From assembly GCF_031085375.1 (NCBI RefSeq), contig NZ_JAVCWF010000001.1, forward strand, positions 1,302,001-1,366,000: 64,000 nucleotides of DNA, written 5' to 3'. The position numbers and the translations under genes were made by a program. The notes under the pieces are model-generated. The model was not told the DNA's origin, made no database searches, and worked only from the letters and a program-made list of their open reading frames with translations. The stretch is from Lactiplantibacillus brownii (lineage in GTDB: Bacteria > Bacillota > Bacilli > Lactobacillales > Lactobacillaceae). Shown here one piece after another: positions 10,887 to 20,025 of this stretch; the first letter of the stretch is position 1, and the number at the start of each line of letters is the position of its first letter.

Positions 10887-11786
10887 TTAGTTAGAGCTTG
10901 ATGATGAAGATGAGGTTGAGAGGTATGAAGACAAGATGTCCTTCAAATCGCTATCCTTAATTGAAACATTTCCGGCTTTAAGCACCTTAGCAACAACGTT
11001 ATGCAAGACGGTTGAGTCACTCATATCGTTATCTAAGATTTGCTTTTTCAAATCAGCGGTGTGATCAGACATCTTACCCTTACCAGGGTTCTTGATCATC
11101 CGGATAATTTCATAACCATCAGTCGTCTTAACAGCAGAAGTGGTGTATTCACCATTCTTCAACTTGAAGGCGGCAGTCAAGAATTTAGCTGAGTAGCTTG
11201 TGTTGGTGTTATCAAAGGCTGATAACTTACCACCACTACTCTTAGTGTTGGAATCAGTTGAATACTTCTTAGCTAACTTGGTAAAGTTGGCTTCGCTGGA
11301 ATCCTTCTTCAATTCTGACAAGACGGTGTCAGCAGTTGAACTCTTAGCAACTAAGATATGTTGCACCGTAACTTTAGGTTCATAAGACTTCCATTGCTTC
11401 TTGATAGCAGCGTTAGAAATCTTAGCCTTGTCTTTAACGGCTTCCTTCAACAATAAGTTAGAACGAATTTGTTCCTTGAAGGTCTTAGTCGTCAAACCGT
11501 TTTGTGATAAAACGGTTGAGAATGACGTCCCATATTGGGATTTATAAGTATTGTATTGCTTAGTCACTGCCTTCGTTGAAACTTTCTTACCGTAGTCTTT
11601 TTCAAGCACTTTGTTCAAAATCATTTGTTGTAAGACTTGCTTACCAGATGAAGTGCCCTTCATACTACTGTAATATTGACTTTCGGTGATCTTACCGCCT
11701 GAAGTCGACGCAACTGTCTTGCTACCGCAACCGGCTAAGGTGAACATCATTAACACACCGGCGAGCGCAATAAGCCATTTTTTCAT
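10887..11786 (-). CDS. prsA: PrsA foldase lipoprotein (parvulin-type peptidyl-prolyl isomerase)
   Basis: This 299-residue protein starts with a lipoprotein signal ([10 protein letters not shown]...) and an LAGC lipobox, so C20 would be lipidated and the protein held on the outer face of the membrane. Residues about 30-135 form the helical chaperone part. A parvulin domain follows (about 138-233), with VQHILVA at its start, the [11 protein letters not shown] segment and GYEIIRMI at its end. A Ser-rich tail ends the chain. PrsA helps exported proteins fold after Sec transport. It has its own terminator. It lies beside the giant secreted protein, a likely client by inference. Confidence 0.93.
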   Translation of the reverse strand: MKKWLIALAGVLMMFTLAGCGSKTVASTSGGKITESQYYSSMKGTSSGKQVLQQMILNKVLEKDYGKKVSTKAVTKQYNTYKSQYGTSFSTVLSQNGLTTKTFKEQIRSNLLLKEAVKDKAKISNAAIKKQWKSYEPKVTVQHILVAKSSTADTVLSELKKDSSEANFTKLAKKYSTDSNTKSSGGKLSAFDNTNTSYSAKFLTAAFKLKNGEYTTSAVKTTDGYEIIRMIKNPGKGKMSDHTADLKKQILDNDMSDSTVLHNVVAKVLKAGNVSIKDSDLKDILSSYLSTSSSSSSSN

Positions 11787-11841
11787 TCCTATAACACATC
11801 CTATTCTTGAAATAGTTCTGCTCTAGCAGACTTACCAGACT

Positions 11842-11850
11842 ACTATACCA
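11842..11850 (-). promoter_or_regulatory. Extended -10 promoter candidate of prsA
   Basis: On the minus strand TGGTATAGT forms an extended -10 element (TGn-TATAGT) 56 bases upstream of the prsA start. No good -35 is seen. Confidence 0.4.
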
Positions 11851-11978
11851 TAACTCCACGGGCTTCTGCAGGGTGATGGAAATCTTTACAAAATTTTCAG
11901 ACTATTCACACAGTCTTCATAAAATCTACCATAACCATTAGCTAAATTAAATGAAAGACAACTGTAAAGTTGCCGAAC

Positions 11979-12017
11979 AAAAAATCGTTAAGCTGCTCAG
12001 CAACTCAACGATTTCAG
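11979..12017 (-). terminator. Terminator of the hit/small-protein transcript (minus strand)
   Basis: On the minus strand AAATCGTTGAG...CTTAACGATTT forms a stem and is followed by TTTTTTG, directly after the stop codon of the 112-residue protein. Confidence 0.8.
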
Positions 12018-12018
12018 T

Positions 12019-12357
12019 TTATGCCTTGGGTGCCAAGTCATCTAGCGTCTTTTGTAGATGATCAGAATACTTTTTCATGATTGCGAGGTGTGGTTCCAAT
12101 TTAAATTGAAATTTATCCACTTCAGTAGCAATATCATCGAAAACTTCACCAGCATGCGCCATTTGAACAGTCAGATCACTAGAAGCGTCTGAAAAATCTT
12201 CACGCGCTGATTGTAATTGATCGGCGGCGTCTAACACTTCTTGAACGTAATCTTTGACGTCTGTGTAAACCGCTTTAGGTGTTTTATGATTGATCAGCAT
12301 ATAGGCGGCCAGACTCAAGCCTAGGCCAGCCATACTGCGACGGAAAAATTTAGCCAA
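12019..12357 (-). CDS. Small membrane-anchored protein (YtxH-like layout), unknown function
   Basis: The gene encodes about 112 residues. A basic start (AKFFRR) is followed by one hydrophobic segment (SMAGLGLSLAAYMLI), then an acidic, helical cytoplasmic region with hydrophobic spacing that suggests coiled coil. I prefer the TTG at 12357 as start, because GGAGG on the minus strand sits 8 bases ahead; another TTG at 12363 is only 2 bases from it. It follows hit closely on the same strand and shares its terminator. The layout resembles YtxH/DUF948-type proteins, but I see no motif that proves it. No function is assigned. Confidence 0.7.
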   Translation of the reverse strand: MAKFFRRSMAGLGLSLAAYMLINHKTPKAVYTDVKDYVQEVLDAADQLQSAREDFSDASSDLTVQMAHAGEVFDDIATEVDKFQFKLEPHLAIMKKYSDHLQKTLDDLAPKA

Positions 12358-12369
12358 ATGCAAAACCTC

Positions 12370-12822
12370 CTAATCGTTAATGTGAGCTTTGATGCCATTT
12401 TGAAGCCGGGTATAGTCGGTTTCGTCGTATTTCTTAGAGTTATCTTTGAAAATCATGCGGAAATCATCTTTGTCACTATACCGTGGAATGAGATGAAAAT
12501 GGGAATGGAAGACGGATTGATAGGCAACCGCCCCGTTATTGTTGACCACGTTCATCCCGATAATTGCATCATCAGAAGCCTTGATGGCACGAGCAATCAT
12601 AGGAATCCGGGCAAAAACGGCACTGGCTAAGTCAGTATCATAAGCAAAAATATCAGGGACGTGAGTCTTAGGAATGACTAAAGTGTGGCCTGGCGTTCCT
12701 TGTGAAATATCCAGAAACGCTTTGACCATGTCGTCTTCATAAATCGTGTAACTAGGGATATCACCCTTAATAATTTTGCAGAAAATACAATCGTCATCGA
12801 GTTTCGGTTCAAAAGCAGCCAT
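12370..12822 (-). CDS. hit: HIT family nucleotide hydrolase/transferase
   Basis: This 150-residue protein carries the histidine triad HSHFHLI (H106, H108, H110) that defines the family. An N-terminal CxxC pair (C12, C15) is typical of the zinc-binding Hint-like branch, and GHTLVIPKTH lies at 45-54. HIT proteins hydrolyse purine nucleoside phosphoramidates or dinucleotides in the cytoplasm. The ATG follows AGAAGG on the minus strand. Next to ecsA in divergent orientation it matches the hit-ecsAB arrangement of Bacillus and relatives, which supports the neighbours' names. The physiological substrate is not visible from sequence. Confidence 0.92.
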   Translation of the reverse strand: MAAFEPKLDDDCIFCKIIKGDIPSYTIYEDDMVKAFLDISQGTPGHTLVIPKTHVPDIFAYDTDLASAVFARIPMIARAIKASDDAIIGMNVVNNNGAVAYQSVFHSHFHLIPRYSDKDDFRMIFKDNSKKYDETDYTRLQNGIKAHIND

Positions 12823-12853
12823 AGGATAACCTTCTTTTCTAAAATTTAGTTCT

Positions 12854-12859
12854 ATTATA
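12854..12859 (-). promoter_or_regulatory. -10 box of hit
   Basis: On the minus strand a perfect TATAAT, preceded by GTG, lies about 32 bases before the hit ATG. The -35 region is weak. Confidence 0.45.
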
Positions 12860-12940
12860 CACTAACCATTTTGAAAATGAGGGCGCTTTAATTAGGTGAC
12901 TAACCTTACTGGTCAGTTAAGGCGTCAGGCAAGTCGGCTA

Positions 12941-12949
12941 TGCTATAAT
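12941..12949 (+). promoter_or_regulatory. Extended -10 promoter of ecsAB
   Basis: TGC-TATAAT (12941-12949) is a consensus extended -10 element 37 bases upstream of the ecsA start. No clear -35 is needed for such promoters. Confidence 0.6.
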
Positions 12950-12986
12950 AGATTTCACTTAGTTCAGACAGAAAGAGGTAAGTTTA

Positions 12987-13724
12987 ATGGCACTAACAGT
13001 GAGCCACTTAGTTGGCGGTTATTCGCAGATTCCGGTCTTAAAGGATATTAGTTTTCAAGTTGAACCCGGCGAGTTAGTGGGCTTGATTGGATTAAATGGC
13101 GCGGGTAAATCAACCACCATTAATCACATTATTGGGTTGTTGCAACCAATGAAGGGGACCATTACGTTGAATGGTACTACCCTTGCAAGTGATGCCCAAG
13201 CCTATAAGCAGCAAATTGCTTACATTCCAGAAACACCCGTCTTATATGAAGAATTAACGTTAAAAGAACATTTAGAAATGGCGATGCTGGCCTATGGCTT
13301 AGACCAAAAAGCCGCTTGGGAACGCGCCAATCATTTATTGAAGATTTTTCGTTTGGACAATAAACTCGATTGGTTCCCAGCTAATTTTTCTAAAGGGATG
13401 AAACAGAAAGTCATGATCGTGTGTGCGTTCATCACTAACGCAAAGTTATACATTATTGATGAACCATTTTTAGGCCTAGATCCATTGGCGGTACATGACT
13501 TGTTACATTTGATTGGTGAAGTTAAGCAACAAGGCGCGGCCGTATTGATGTCAACGCACGTCTTAGACACTGCTGAGAAGTTTTGTGACCGGTTCGTCTT
13601 GCTTCATGCTGGCGAGATTCAAACACAAGGCACGTTTGACGAAATCAAGGCACATTATCCTGATGCTGGGGAATCGTTGAACGATATTTATCTCAGCTTG
13701 ACGGGAGTGACACGCGATGAATGA
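12987..13724 (+). CDS. ecsA: ABC transporter ATP-binding protein EcsA
   Basis: This 245-residue ABC ATPase has a Walker A at 35-43 (GLNGAGKST), an ABC signature variant FSKGMKQ (134-140), a Walker B LYIIDEP (154-160) and an H-loop in MSTHVLD. It powers the EcsB membrane subunit. In Bacillus, Ecs affects protein secretion, membrane protease activity and competence; the substrate is debated. The start follows AAAGAGG and an extended -10 promoter. The end overlaps ecsB by 8 bases, so the two are translationally coupled. The divergent hit gene is the usual neighbour. Confidence 0.93.
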   Translation: MALTVSHLVGGYSQIPVLKDISFQVEPGELVGLIGLNGAGKSTTINHIIGLLQPMKGTITLNGTTLASDAQAYKQQIAYIPETPVLYEELTLKEHLEMAMLAYGLDQKAAWERANHLLKIFRLDNKLDWFPANFSKGMKQKVMIVCAFITNAKLYIIDEPFLGLDPLAVHDLLHLIGEVKQQGAAVLMSTHVLDTAEKFCDRFVLLHAGEIQTQGTFDEIKAHYPDAGESLNDIYLSLTGVTRDE

Positions 13725-14922
13725 GTTGTACCAAAACCGTTTGTCCCGCCATTTGCGACAAATGTTGCGGTACTTACGGCTAGTTTTCAATGATCATTTT
13801 GTCATTGCGCTAATGTTCTTTGTCGGTGGCCTTGGTTTGGCGTATGCTAATTGGCTGAAAACGGTGAGTCCACGGGATACTTGGATTGTTTTAGTCGTTG
13901 GGTTGATTTTATGGCTCGGCTTAGCACTTGGCCGGGTAGCAACTTTGTTAGAGCCCGCGGATGTCGTCTTTTTGTTGCCACGTGAGCATGATCTACATGG
14001 TTATTTTGTCCATGCTTGGCGTTATAGTTGGTGGCTTGCCCAAGCCGTCCAAGTGGTTTTAGTCGGGTTGACCGTGCCAATTTTAATGTTGGTCGATCGC
14101 CTGTCGGGACTGAGCTTGTTAGCATTGCTGGTCACTCAACTGGCGTTAAAAGACAGCCAGCTAACGGGTTACGTGACGCGTTTGTATCGCTTAACGGCGG
14201 CACAACGTCGCTGGTCACAGCTTGGTAACTGGGGCTTAGCCTTAGTGATCCTCGCATTAAGTTTATTTAGTTCTACTTGGCTAGGTTTAGGCTTAGCTTT
14301 GGTACTTGCAGCCGGCCAACGCTGGTGGCACAGTCAGGTTTGGCCAACGACAGTGGTGGCTTGGCGAGATGATATTAAGCTGGAAGCCAACCGCATGCTG
14401 GGCATTTATCGTTTCTTTAATTTGTTTACGGATGTTCCCATGGTCCAAGGCACAGTCAAGCGGCGGCGCTATTTAGATTGGGTCTTCAACTGGGGTCCTC
14501 GTGATCAGCGACACGCATTCAATTATTTATTTGCACGTGGTATGGTGCGGGGTACAGAATTTAGTGGTCTCGTGGCGCGACTGACATTAATTGGTGCGAT
14601 TCTGCTGTATTTCAGTGGGCACGGCTGGTTGGCAATTGGTTTAGATGTGATTTTCATCTACCTGATTGGCTTTCAATTGTTGCCGTTTTATAAGCGATAC
14701 GATAATATTGTGTTTACGCATATTTACCCAATTGGCTTGACCCAACGTTTGAAAAGCTTCCAACGACTGCTCATGATCGTCTTGAGTGGTACCGGCTTAG
14801 TCTTTTTAGTGGCGTTTTGGTTAAGCAACGCATCGTTAGTTCAAGTTGGACTTTTAGCAGTGATTAACGTGCTGGAAATCTATCTCTTAGTTGCTTGGTA
14901 TGCCAAGCTTCGATTGGGATAA
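13717..14922 (+). CDS. ecsB: ABC transporter permease EcsB
   Basis: This 401-residue integral membrane protein has repeated hydrophobic segments: FVIALMFFVGGLGLAYA near the start, a pair at about 50-70, several at 110-205, and a cluster at about 285-398. An arginine-rich cytoplasmic N-terminus (NRLSRHLRQMLRYLR) and a soluble loop with KRRRYLDWVF fit the EcsB family (about 400 residues). Its ATG lies inside the end of ecsA, and it should form the membrane half of that exporter. The assignment rests on topology and partner. No terminator was noticed in the short gap that follows. Confidence 0.9.
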   Translation: MNELYQNRLSRHLRQMLRYLRLVFNDHFVIALMFFVGGLGLAYANWLKTVSPRDTWIVLVVGLILWLGLALGRVATLLEPADVVFLLPREHDLHGYFVHAWRYSWWLAQAVQVVLVGLTVPILMLVDRLSGLSLLALLVTQLALKDSQLTGYVTRLYRLTAAQRRWSQLGNWGLALVILALSLFSSTWLGLGLALVLAAGQRWWHSQVWPTTVVAWRDDIKLEANRMLGIYRFFNLFTDVPMVQGTVKRRRYLDWVFNWGPRDQRHAFNYLFARGMVRGTEFSGLVARLTLIGAILLYFSGHGWLAIGLDVIFIYLIGFQLLPFYKRYDNIVFTHIYPIGLTQRLKSFQRLLMIVLSGTGLVFLVAFWLSNASLVQVGLLAVINVLEIYLLVAWYAKLRLG

Positions 14923-14952
14923 AAGTCAGTTGGCACAACGGTTAAAAAGGAC

Positions 14953-14981
14953 TTGACGTGGTCGCTTTTGGTCTTTAGAAT
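14953..14981 (+). promoter_or_regulatory. Sigma-A promoter of the ytmP-like gene
   Basis: TTGACG (14953-14958) and TAGAAT (14976-14981) have a 17-base spacer, about 63 bases ahead of the start codon. Confidence 0.65.
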
Positions 14982-15043
14982 GTGATTGTTAAGTGAATTA
15001 AAGGGACGCAAGATAACTAATTATTTTTGAGAGGAGTGGGCTG

Positions 15044-15829
15044 ATGGATTTCGAACTTGATGATGGCTGGGATGTCTATCCAATATATGGCAATACCAAT
15101 AAAGCTTTCATGGGCAAAAAGAATCAACAACGATTGTTTTTGAAACGAAACGCGTCGCCGTTTTTAGCAGCACTCTCGATGGAAGAAATTACTCCGCGGT
15201 TAATCTGGACCAAACGAATTTCGAGTGGTGATACCTTAACTGCCCAAGAATGGCTCAATGGTCAAACTTTAACGAAGCAACAAATGCGACTGCCTGAAGT
15301 GGCGCATTTATTGGCACGTGTGCACAATTCCAAGTTGCTTCATCGAATGTTAACTAAAGTCGGCGGTCAAGTGGTTCGACCACATGACTTTATCCGACAA
15401 TATTTGAGTGAATTACCAGATGATTTGCGGCAACATCCATTGATGGCGACCGTCTTAAAAACGTTGAAAGGCACGTTACCAACTTTACCAACAACAGATT
15501 ATCGAGTGTGTCATGGGGATTTGAATCATAAAAACTGGCTATTATCCGATCATCGCCAACTTTATTTGGTCGATTGGGATTCAGCACGTTTTGCTGATCC
15601 AGCCTCAGATATTAGTATGCTGTTGTGTGAATATGTGCCATTGGATGACTGGCAAGCTTGGTTTTCAGAATATGGTGAAACCATGACACCTGAACTTCAG
15701 CGACGGGTCATTTGGTATGCTAAGATTAATTTATTATTGAATATTAAAGATAATTATTATCGTAATCAGTATCACAAAATGAATCATGAAATTATCTTCT
15801 TAGAAGAATTGTCACAGCATCAACTGTAA
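15044..15829 (+). CDS. ytmP: Choline/aminoglycoside kinase-like phosphotransferase (YtmP family)
   Basis: This 261-residue protein has the kinase-like phosphotransferase core. Residues HGDLNHKN (157-164) hold the catalytic Asp and metal-binding Asn, and VDWDSARFADPASD (176-189) the metal-binding Asp (D177). FLKRN at 32-36 may supply the ATP-binding Lys. This family includes choline and aminoglycoside kinases. In Bacillus the ytmP gene lies next to trmB (ytmQ), exactly as here, so the name follows synteny. The substrate is unknown and nothing points to antibiotic resistance. A GAGAGGAG ribosome site precedes the ATG. Confidence 0.85.
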   Translation: MDFELDDGWDVYPIYGNTNKAFMGKKNQQRLFLKRNASPFLAALSMEEITPRLIWTKRISSGDTLTAQEWLNGQTLTKQQMRLPEVAHLLARVHNSKLLHRMLTKVGGQVVRPHDFIRQYLSELPDDLRQHPLMATVLKTLKGTLPTLPTTDYRVCHGDLNHKNWLLSDHRQLYLVDWDSARFADPASDISMLLCEYVPLDDWQAWFSEYGETMTPELQRRVIWYAKINLLLNIKDNYYRNQYHKMNHEIIFLEELSQHQL

Positions 15830-15850
15830 TTTTTAGAAGTTAAGACCGGT

Positions 15851-15887
15851 AGCTGCGAGTCCCAGGCGGAATTCGCAGCTATTTTGT
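15851..15887 (+). terminator. Hairpin between ytmP-like gene and trmB, weak terminator
   Basis: AGCTGCGA (15851-15858) pairs perfectly with TCGCAGCT (15873-15880) and is followed by ATTTTGTTG. The T-tract is poor, so partial readthrough into trmB is likely. Confidence 0.5.
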
Positions 15888-15916
15888 TGAAATAATAACT
15901 AGAGGAGTTATCAAAA

Positions 15917-16573
15917 ATGCGTGTACGGAATAAACCTTGGGCCCCAAAATTAATTAATGCCCATCCAGAATTAATTACGGAAACGCCGACAGATTTTCGG
16001 GGAAAATGGCAAAGCCGTTTTAAGGCCACTCAGCCACTCCAGATTGAAGTTGGGAGTGGAAAGGGCCAATTCATCATTGAGATGGCCAAACGCCACCCAG
16101 AAATCAATTATATCGCCATTGAGATTCAAACTTCGGTGATCGCAGTTATTCTGCGTGAGTTAGTTGATGCCCCACTGCCAAATTTACAATTGGCTCATGC
16201 GGATGGTCAAGCAGTCACGGCCTTTTTTGAACCTAATGAAGTTGATCGATTGTACTTAAATTTTTCAGATCCGTGGCCTAAAACGCGGCATGCTAAACGT
16301 CGACTGACTTATAAAACTTTTTTGGCGGGTTATGAAGAAGTTCTAAAGCCAAATGGTCAGATTGAATTCAAGACAGACAATCGGGGCTTATTTGAATTTT
16401 CGTTGACCAGCATGAATAATTACGGGATGCAATTTGAACAAGTGTGGTTGAATTTGCATGCCGCCGTGACACCGGAAGAAAATGTTGAAACTGAATATGA
16501 ACAAAAATTTAGCCAATTTGGCCCCATTTATAAAATTATTGCGACGTTTCCAGCCGCAACCAAGACCGATTAA
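15917..16573 (+). CDS. trmB: tRNA (guanine-N7-)-methyltransferase TrmB
   Basis: This 218-residue SAM-dependent enzyme makes m7G46 in the variable loop of many tRNAs. SAM motif I is EVGSGKGQF (44-52). The family signature NFSDPWPKTRHAKRRL (115-130) holds the catalytic Asp, and FKTDN follows in the C-terminal half. Length matches the family. The ATG follows AGAGGAG at good distance. It stands after the ytmP-like gene as in Bacillus and may share its transcript through a weak terminator. Confidence 0.96.
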   Translation: MRVRNKPWAPKLINAHPELITETPTDFRGKWQSRFKATQPLQIEVGSGKGQFIIEMAKRHPEINYIAIEIQTSVIAVILRELVDAPLPNLQLAHADGQAVTAFFEPNEVDRLYLNFSDPWPKTRHAKRRLTYKTFLAGYEEVLKPNGQIEFKTDNRGLFEFSLTSMNNYGMQFEQVWLNLHAAVTPEENVETEYEQKFSQFGPIYKIIATFPAATKTD

Positions 16574-16653
16574 GAAAAATTCGTGTCTGGGACAAATCGG
16601 TTAACGACGACTAAGCCTGATGAACGGAAAGTCTGCGTGACTGAGGAGGATAT

Positions 16654-17991
16654 ATGGCAAATAAAAAACAACTAGGATTGTCACAACGCCATCATATGAC
16701 GATTCCGTGGAAGGATTTCATTCGTAACGAAGATGTTCCGGCTAAGAATGCCAGTTTACAAGAACGGACGTCGATTGTCGGACGCATCGGAATCTCACTG
16801 TTGTCTTGTGGAACTGGGGCTTGGCGGGTGCGTGACGCGATGAATAAGGTCGCCCGGAGTCTCAACTTAACTTGTTCGGCAGATATTGGGCTAATTGCGC
16901 TGCACTATACTTGTTTTAGCCATGATCGCAGCTATACACAGGTGCTGGCACTACCCAATACCGGTGTTAACACGGATAAACTGAATGTTTTAGAGAAGTT
17001 TGTCAGTGAGTTTGACGAACGCTATGCAACCTTAACGATTCGTGAACTACACACAGCAATCGATAAGGCTCAAAAACGGCCAAAACAATATACGCCGGTG
17101 ACGCTAGGACTGGCTGCCGCGTTAGCCTGCAGCGGATTTATTTTTCTACTGGGTGGTGGCTTACCTGAAATGTTGTGCTCCTTTCTAGGAGCCGGTTTTG
17201 GGAACTATGTCCGGGCAAAGATGGGTAAACGGTCGCTGACCACGATTGCGGGGATTGCCGTTAGTGTGGCGGTGGCGTGCCTAGTGTACATGGCAAGCTT
17301 TCGATTACTTGAGATGGGCTTTCACGTCTTAGCAGAACATGAGGCTGGCTACATTGGGGCGATGCTGTTCGTGATACCGGGCTTTCCGTTTATCACGAGT
17401 ATGCTAGATATTTCAAAGCTGGATATGCGGTCGGGACTCGAACGGTTAGCCTACGCGATCATGGTCACGTTGATTGCGACGTTGGTCGGTTGGCTGGTCG
17501 CAACACTATTTCATTTTAAACCGGGGAACTTCTTACCCCTCGGGTTATCTCCGTTAATGTTGATGTTGTTACGGCTACCTGCGAGTTTTTGTGGGGTCTA
17601 CGGCTTCTCGATTATGTTTAACAGCTCACAAAAAATGGCCATTACGGCGGGGTTCATGGGTGCCATTGCCAATACGCTCCGGTTAGAACTTGTTGAACTG
17701 ACCACGATGCCACCGGCCGCCGCGGCCTTTTGTGGCGCACTAGTGGCGGGATTACTGGCTTCTCTGATTAATCGTTATAACGGTTATCCGCGGATCTCAC
17801 TGACCGTGCCGTCCATTGTGATCATGGTGCCGGGGCTTTATATTTACCGAGCCATTTACAATATTGGGAGCAACCAAATCGGCGTCGGAGCCCTCTGGCT
17901 GACTAAAGCGATGTTAATTATTATGTTTTTACCGCTGGGGCTCTTTGTGGCACGGGCGTTGATGGATCGTGAGTGGCGTCACTTTGATTAA
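16654..17991 (+). CDS. Threonine/serine exporter family protein (ThrE-type, fused two-part form)
   Basis: This 445-residue protein joins the two halves often split in other Firmicutes. The N-terminal soluble part (about 1-145) has the SLLSCGTGAWRVRDAMN segment near 48-64 typical of the DUF1212/ThrE family. About ten hydrophobic segments follow from residue 150 on, in two blocks (YTPVTLGLAAALACSGFIF first, then the DUF3815-like half). Corynebacterial ThrE exports threonine and serine; the substrate here is inferred only from family. The ATG follows a strong GAGGAGG. A terminator comes right after. GC is a little higher than in neighbours. Confidence 0.82.
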   Translation: MANKKQLGLSQRHHMTIPWKDFIRNEDVPAKNASLQERTSIVGRIGISLLSCGTGAWRVRDAMNKVARSLNLTCSADIGLIALHYTCFSHDRSYTQVLALPNTGVNTDKLNVLEKFVSEFDERYATLTIRELHTAIDKAQKRPKQYTPVTLGLAAALACSGFIFLLGGGLPEMLCSFLGAGFGNYVRAKMGKRSLTTIAGIAVSVAVACLVYMASFRLLEMGFHVLAEHEAGYIGAMLFVIPGFPFITSMLDISKLDMRSGLERLAYAIMVTLIATLVGWLVATLFHFKPGNFLPLGLSPLMLMLLRLPASFCGVYGFSIMFNSSQKMAITAGFMGAIANTLRLELVELTTMPPAAAAFCGALVAGLLASLINRYNGYPRISLTVPSIVIMVPGLYIYRAIYNIGSNQIGVGALWLTKAMLIIMFLPLGLFVARALMDREWRHFD

Positions 17992-18009
17992 AGTAAACAT
18001 AAATTAAAC

Positions 18010-18054
18010 TAGTCTGGTTAAAGTCATTGAACTGACTGTGACCAGACTTTTTTT
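18010..18054 (+). terminator. Terminator of the ThrE-type gene
   Basis: AGTCTGGT and ACCAGACT form an 8-bp stem around a 23-base loop and are followed by seven T residues. Confidence 0.8.
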
Positions 18055-18084
18055 GCCTAAAATAAAATTTTTTAGGCAAAATGC

Positions 18085-18115
18085 TTGCCTTAGCCGTAAC
18101 TGTAAGTTTTATACT
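18085..18115 (+). promoter_or_regulatory. Promoter with 19-bp spacer before the aldo/keto reductase, MerR-type candidate
   Basis: TTGCCT (18085-18090) and TATACT (18110-18115) are 19 bases apart. The spacer holds an imperfect dyad, CTTAG...TGTAAG. Overlong spacers with such dyads are the hallmark of MerR-family activated promoters. Confidence 0.4.
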
Positions 18116-18150
18116 AGTGATAAGCAATAACGATGAAGGGAAGATGGCAA

Positions 18151-19128
18151 ATGAAATACCGTCAATTTGGCAATACAGGTTATAAAATTAGTGAAGTTTC
18201 GCTTGGTACCTGGCAATTAGGTGGAAAATGGGGACTGCCATTCAGTGAAAAAGACGCGATGGCTACCTTAGCCGAGGCCTATGATCAAGGGGTAAACTTT
18301 TTTGATACCGCTGATGGCTATCAGGGTGGTGCCAGTGAACGAACCGTTGGGCAATTTTTGAAGCGTCATTCGGATATTCACTATACGACTAAAATTGGCC
18401 GAAAAGAAGCCCCCTTAACGGCGGACCACTTTAGCCCTAAGAGTATCGACCGTTATGTAGATGAGTCGTTAAAGAATTTAGGCGTGGACGCTTTAGATAC
18501 GGTCTTATTGCACTGCCCGCCAACTCAGGTTCTGTACCAACCGGAAACGTTCTTCGAGTTAGACCGGCTCAAAAAAGCAGGTAAGATTCGGCACTACGGG
18601 GTAAGTGTTGAAAAGGTTGAAGAGGCCATTAAGGCGATGGATTACGATATTTCAGCGATTGAAATTATTTTCAACATGTTCCGGCTCCGGCCAGCTAACC
18701 TGTTTTTTGACTTAGCCAAACAGCATAATATTGGTATTTTAGCTCGGGTGCCGTTAGCAAGTGGGTTACTCAGCGGCAAGTATACCGCTGAAACGACTTT
18801 TGCACCTACGGATCATCGGACTAACAACCGCCATGGTCAACACTTTGACCAAGGTGAGACGTTCTCTGGCGTGGACTTCTTGACCGGGGTCAAGGCCGCT
18901 GATGAACTCAAGACTCGGTTGAAGACGGATAACTTAGCGGCGTTGGCCTTACGGTACATCTTGATGTATGATGCGGTTTCCGCGGTTATTCCGGGTGCCA
19001 GTAACCCTAACCAAATTGAACGTAATACGACTGCGGCCGATCTGCCGGCATTGAGCAATCAACAAATGGCGATTGTGCGGGATGTTTACGATCAATACAT
19101 TAAAAATCCGGTGGAATATCGCTGGTAA
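18151..19128 (+). CDS. Aldo/keto reductase
   Basis: This NAD(P)H-dependent oxidoreductase of about 325 residues has the AKR catalytic tetrad: D52 and Y57 in FFDTADGY, K81 in YTTKIGRK and H121 in VLLHCPP. The cofactor-binding end includes VIPGASNPNQIERN. I set the start at 18151 (MKYRQFGNTG), where AAGGGAAG lies about 7 bases ahead; the ATG at 18133 has no ribosome site. AKRs of this type reduce aldehydes and ketones or act in stress. The specific substrate is unknown. It is preceded by a possible MerR-type promoter. Confidence 0.9.
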   Translation: MKYRQFGNTGYKISEVSLGTWQLGGKWGLPFSEKDAMATLAEAYDQGVNFFDTADGYQGGASERTVGQFLKRHSDIHYTTKIGRKEAPLTADHFSPKSIDRYVDESLKNLGVDALDTVLLHCPPTQVLYQPETFFELDRLKKAGKIRHYGVSVEKVEEAIKAMDYDISAIEIIFNMFRLRPANLFFDLAKQHNIGILARVPLASGLLSGKYTAETTFAPTDHRTNNRHGQHFDQGETFSGVDFLTGVKAADELKTRLKTDNLAALALRYILMYDAVSAVIPGASNPNQIERNTTAADLPALSNQQMAIVRDVYDQYIKNPVEYRW

Positions 19129-19236
19129 AATGAGTGTGAGTGGATCAGACTACTGTTAAAGCCCCGTTGATTCGCTGAGGGCGACGTCAGCGGGACAGAT
19201 CTGCTTAGAAAAATGAGTTGATTTGGAGATGAACGT

Positions 19237-20001
19237 ATGCGTGATGAACTGACTTTATTGCATTTTGACGATGATCCCGAGGCAGTGTTGTCGCCTAGTA
19301 CTGAGGGCAATTTTAAACTGCCAGAAAAAGCTTTATTAATGTTGACGGATGACCAGCACTTTCAACAAATTGTGACGCACTATCACGGGGTCGAAGTTGC
19401 ACATTTTGACTCGATTACCAAAGTTGCGCGAGTTTATCAGGTCAACCGGCATGGTCAAAAGATTGCGATGGCGCAAGCACCATTAGGAGCGCCCGGTGCG
19501 GTCATGATTTTAGAGAGCCTAATTGCGTTTGGCGTGAGACAAGTTTTGGGTGTCGGCAGTTGTGGGGCTTTGACAGAGCTCCCAGAAAATATTTTTTTGA
19601 GTCCAACGGCGGCTTTACGGGATGAAGGAACTTCTTTTCATTATTTGCCCGCTAGTGAGTGGGCGACCGTTGACCCAACCATGGTTGCCGGGATTCAAAA
19701 AGGGTTATTGCAACGACATATTCCGGTTAGACTAGTGAAAACTTGGACGACGGATGCCATTTTTCGTGAAAACAAATCAAGAATTACTAGCGTGAAGTTA
19801 GCTGGCTGCGAGGTCGTTGAGATGGAATGCGCCGCATTAGTAGCTTGTGCGAAATTTCGAAAAATTAAGTTTGGTCAACTCTTGTATACGGCGGATTCTT
19901 TAGCCAACTTGGATCGACATGATCCACGTCAATGGGGAACTGATGCGGTCATCCCGGCGATTGAACTTGCAATAGAAATTTTAGTTGAATTGCCAGCTTA
20001 A
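19237..20001 (+). CDS. Nucleoside phosphorylase (uridine phosphorylase family)
   Basis: This 254-residue enzyme belongs to the PNP/UDP phosphorylase family that splits nucleosides with phosphate into base and ribose-1-phosphate. Seen are a phosphate/ribose-binding region (PLGAPGAVMILE, then GVGSCGAL) and the late signature VEMECAALVACAKF, whose Glu pair contacts the ribose in this family. Whether it prefers uridine or purine nucleosides cannot be settled by eye. GGAGATG precedes the ATG. The preceding 108-base gap contains a small hairpin (about 19162-19194), and a shared bidirectional terminator follows. Confidence 0.85.
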   Translation: MRDELTLLHFDDDPEAVLSPSTEGNFKLPEKALLMLTDDQHFQQIVTHYHGVEVAHFDSITKVARVYQVNRHGQKIAMAQAPLGAPGAVMILESLIAFGVRQVLGVGSCGALTELPENIFLSPTAALRDEGTSFHYLPASEWATVDPTMVAGIQKGLLQRHIPVRLVKTWTTDAIFRENKSRITSVKLAGCEVVEMECAALVACAKFRKIKFGQLLYTADSLANLDRHDPRQWGTDAVIPAIELAIEILVELPA

Positions 20002-20025
20002 ACAATTGTTTTAATGTTTTTAAGC

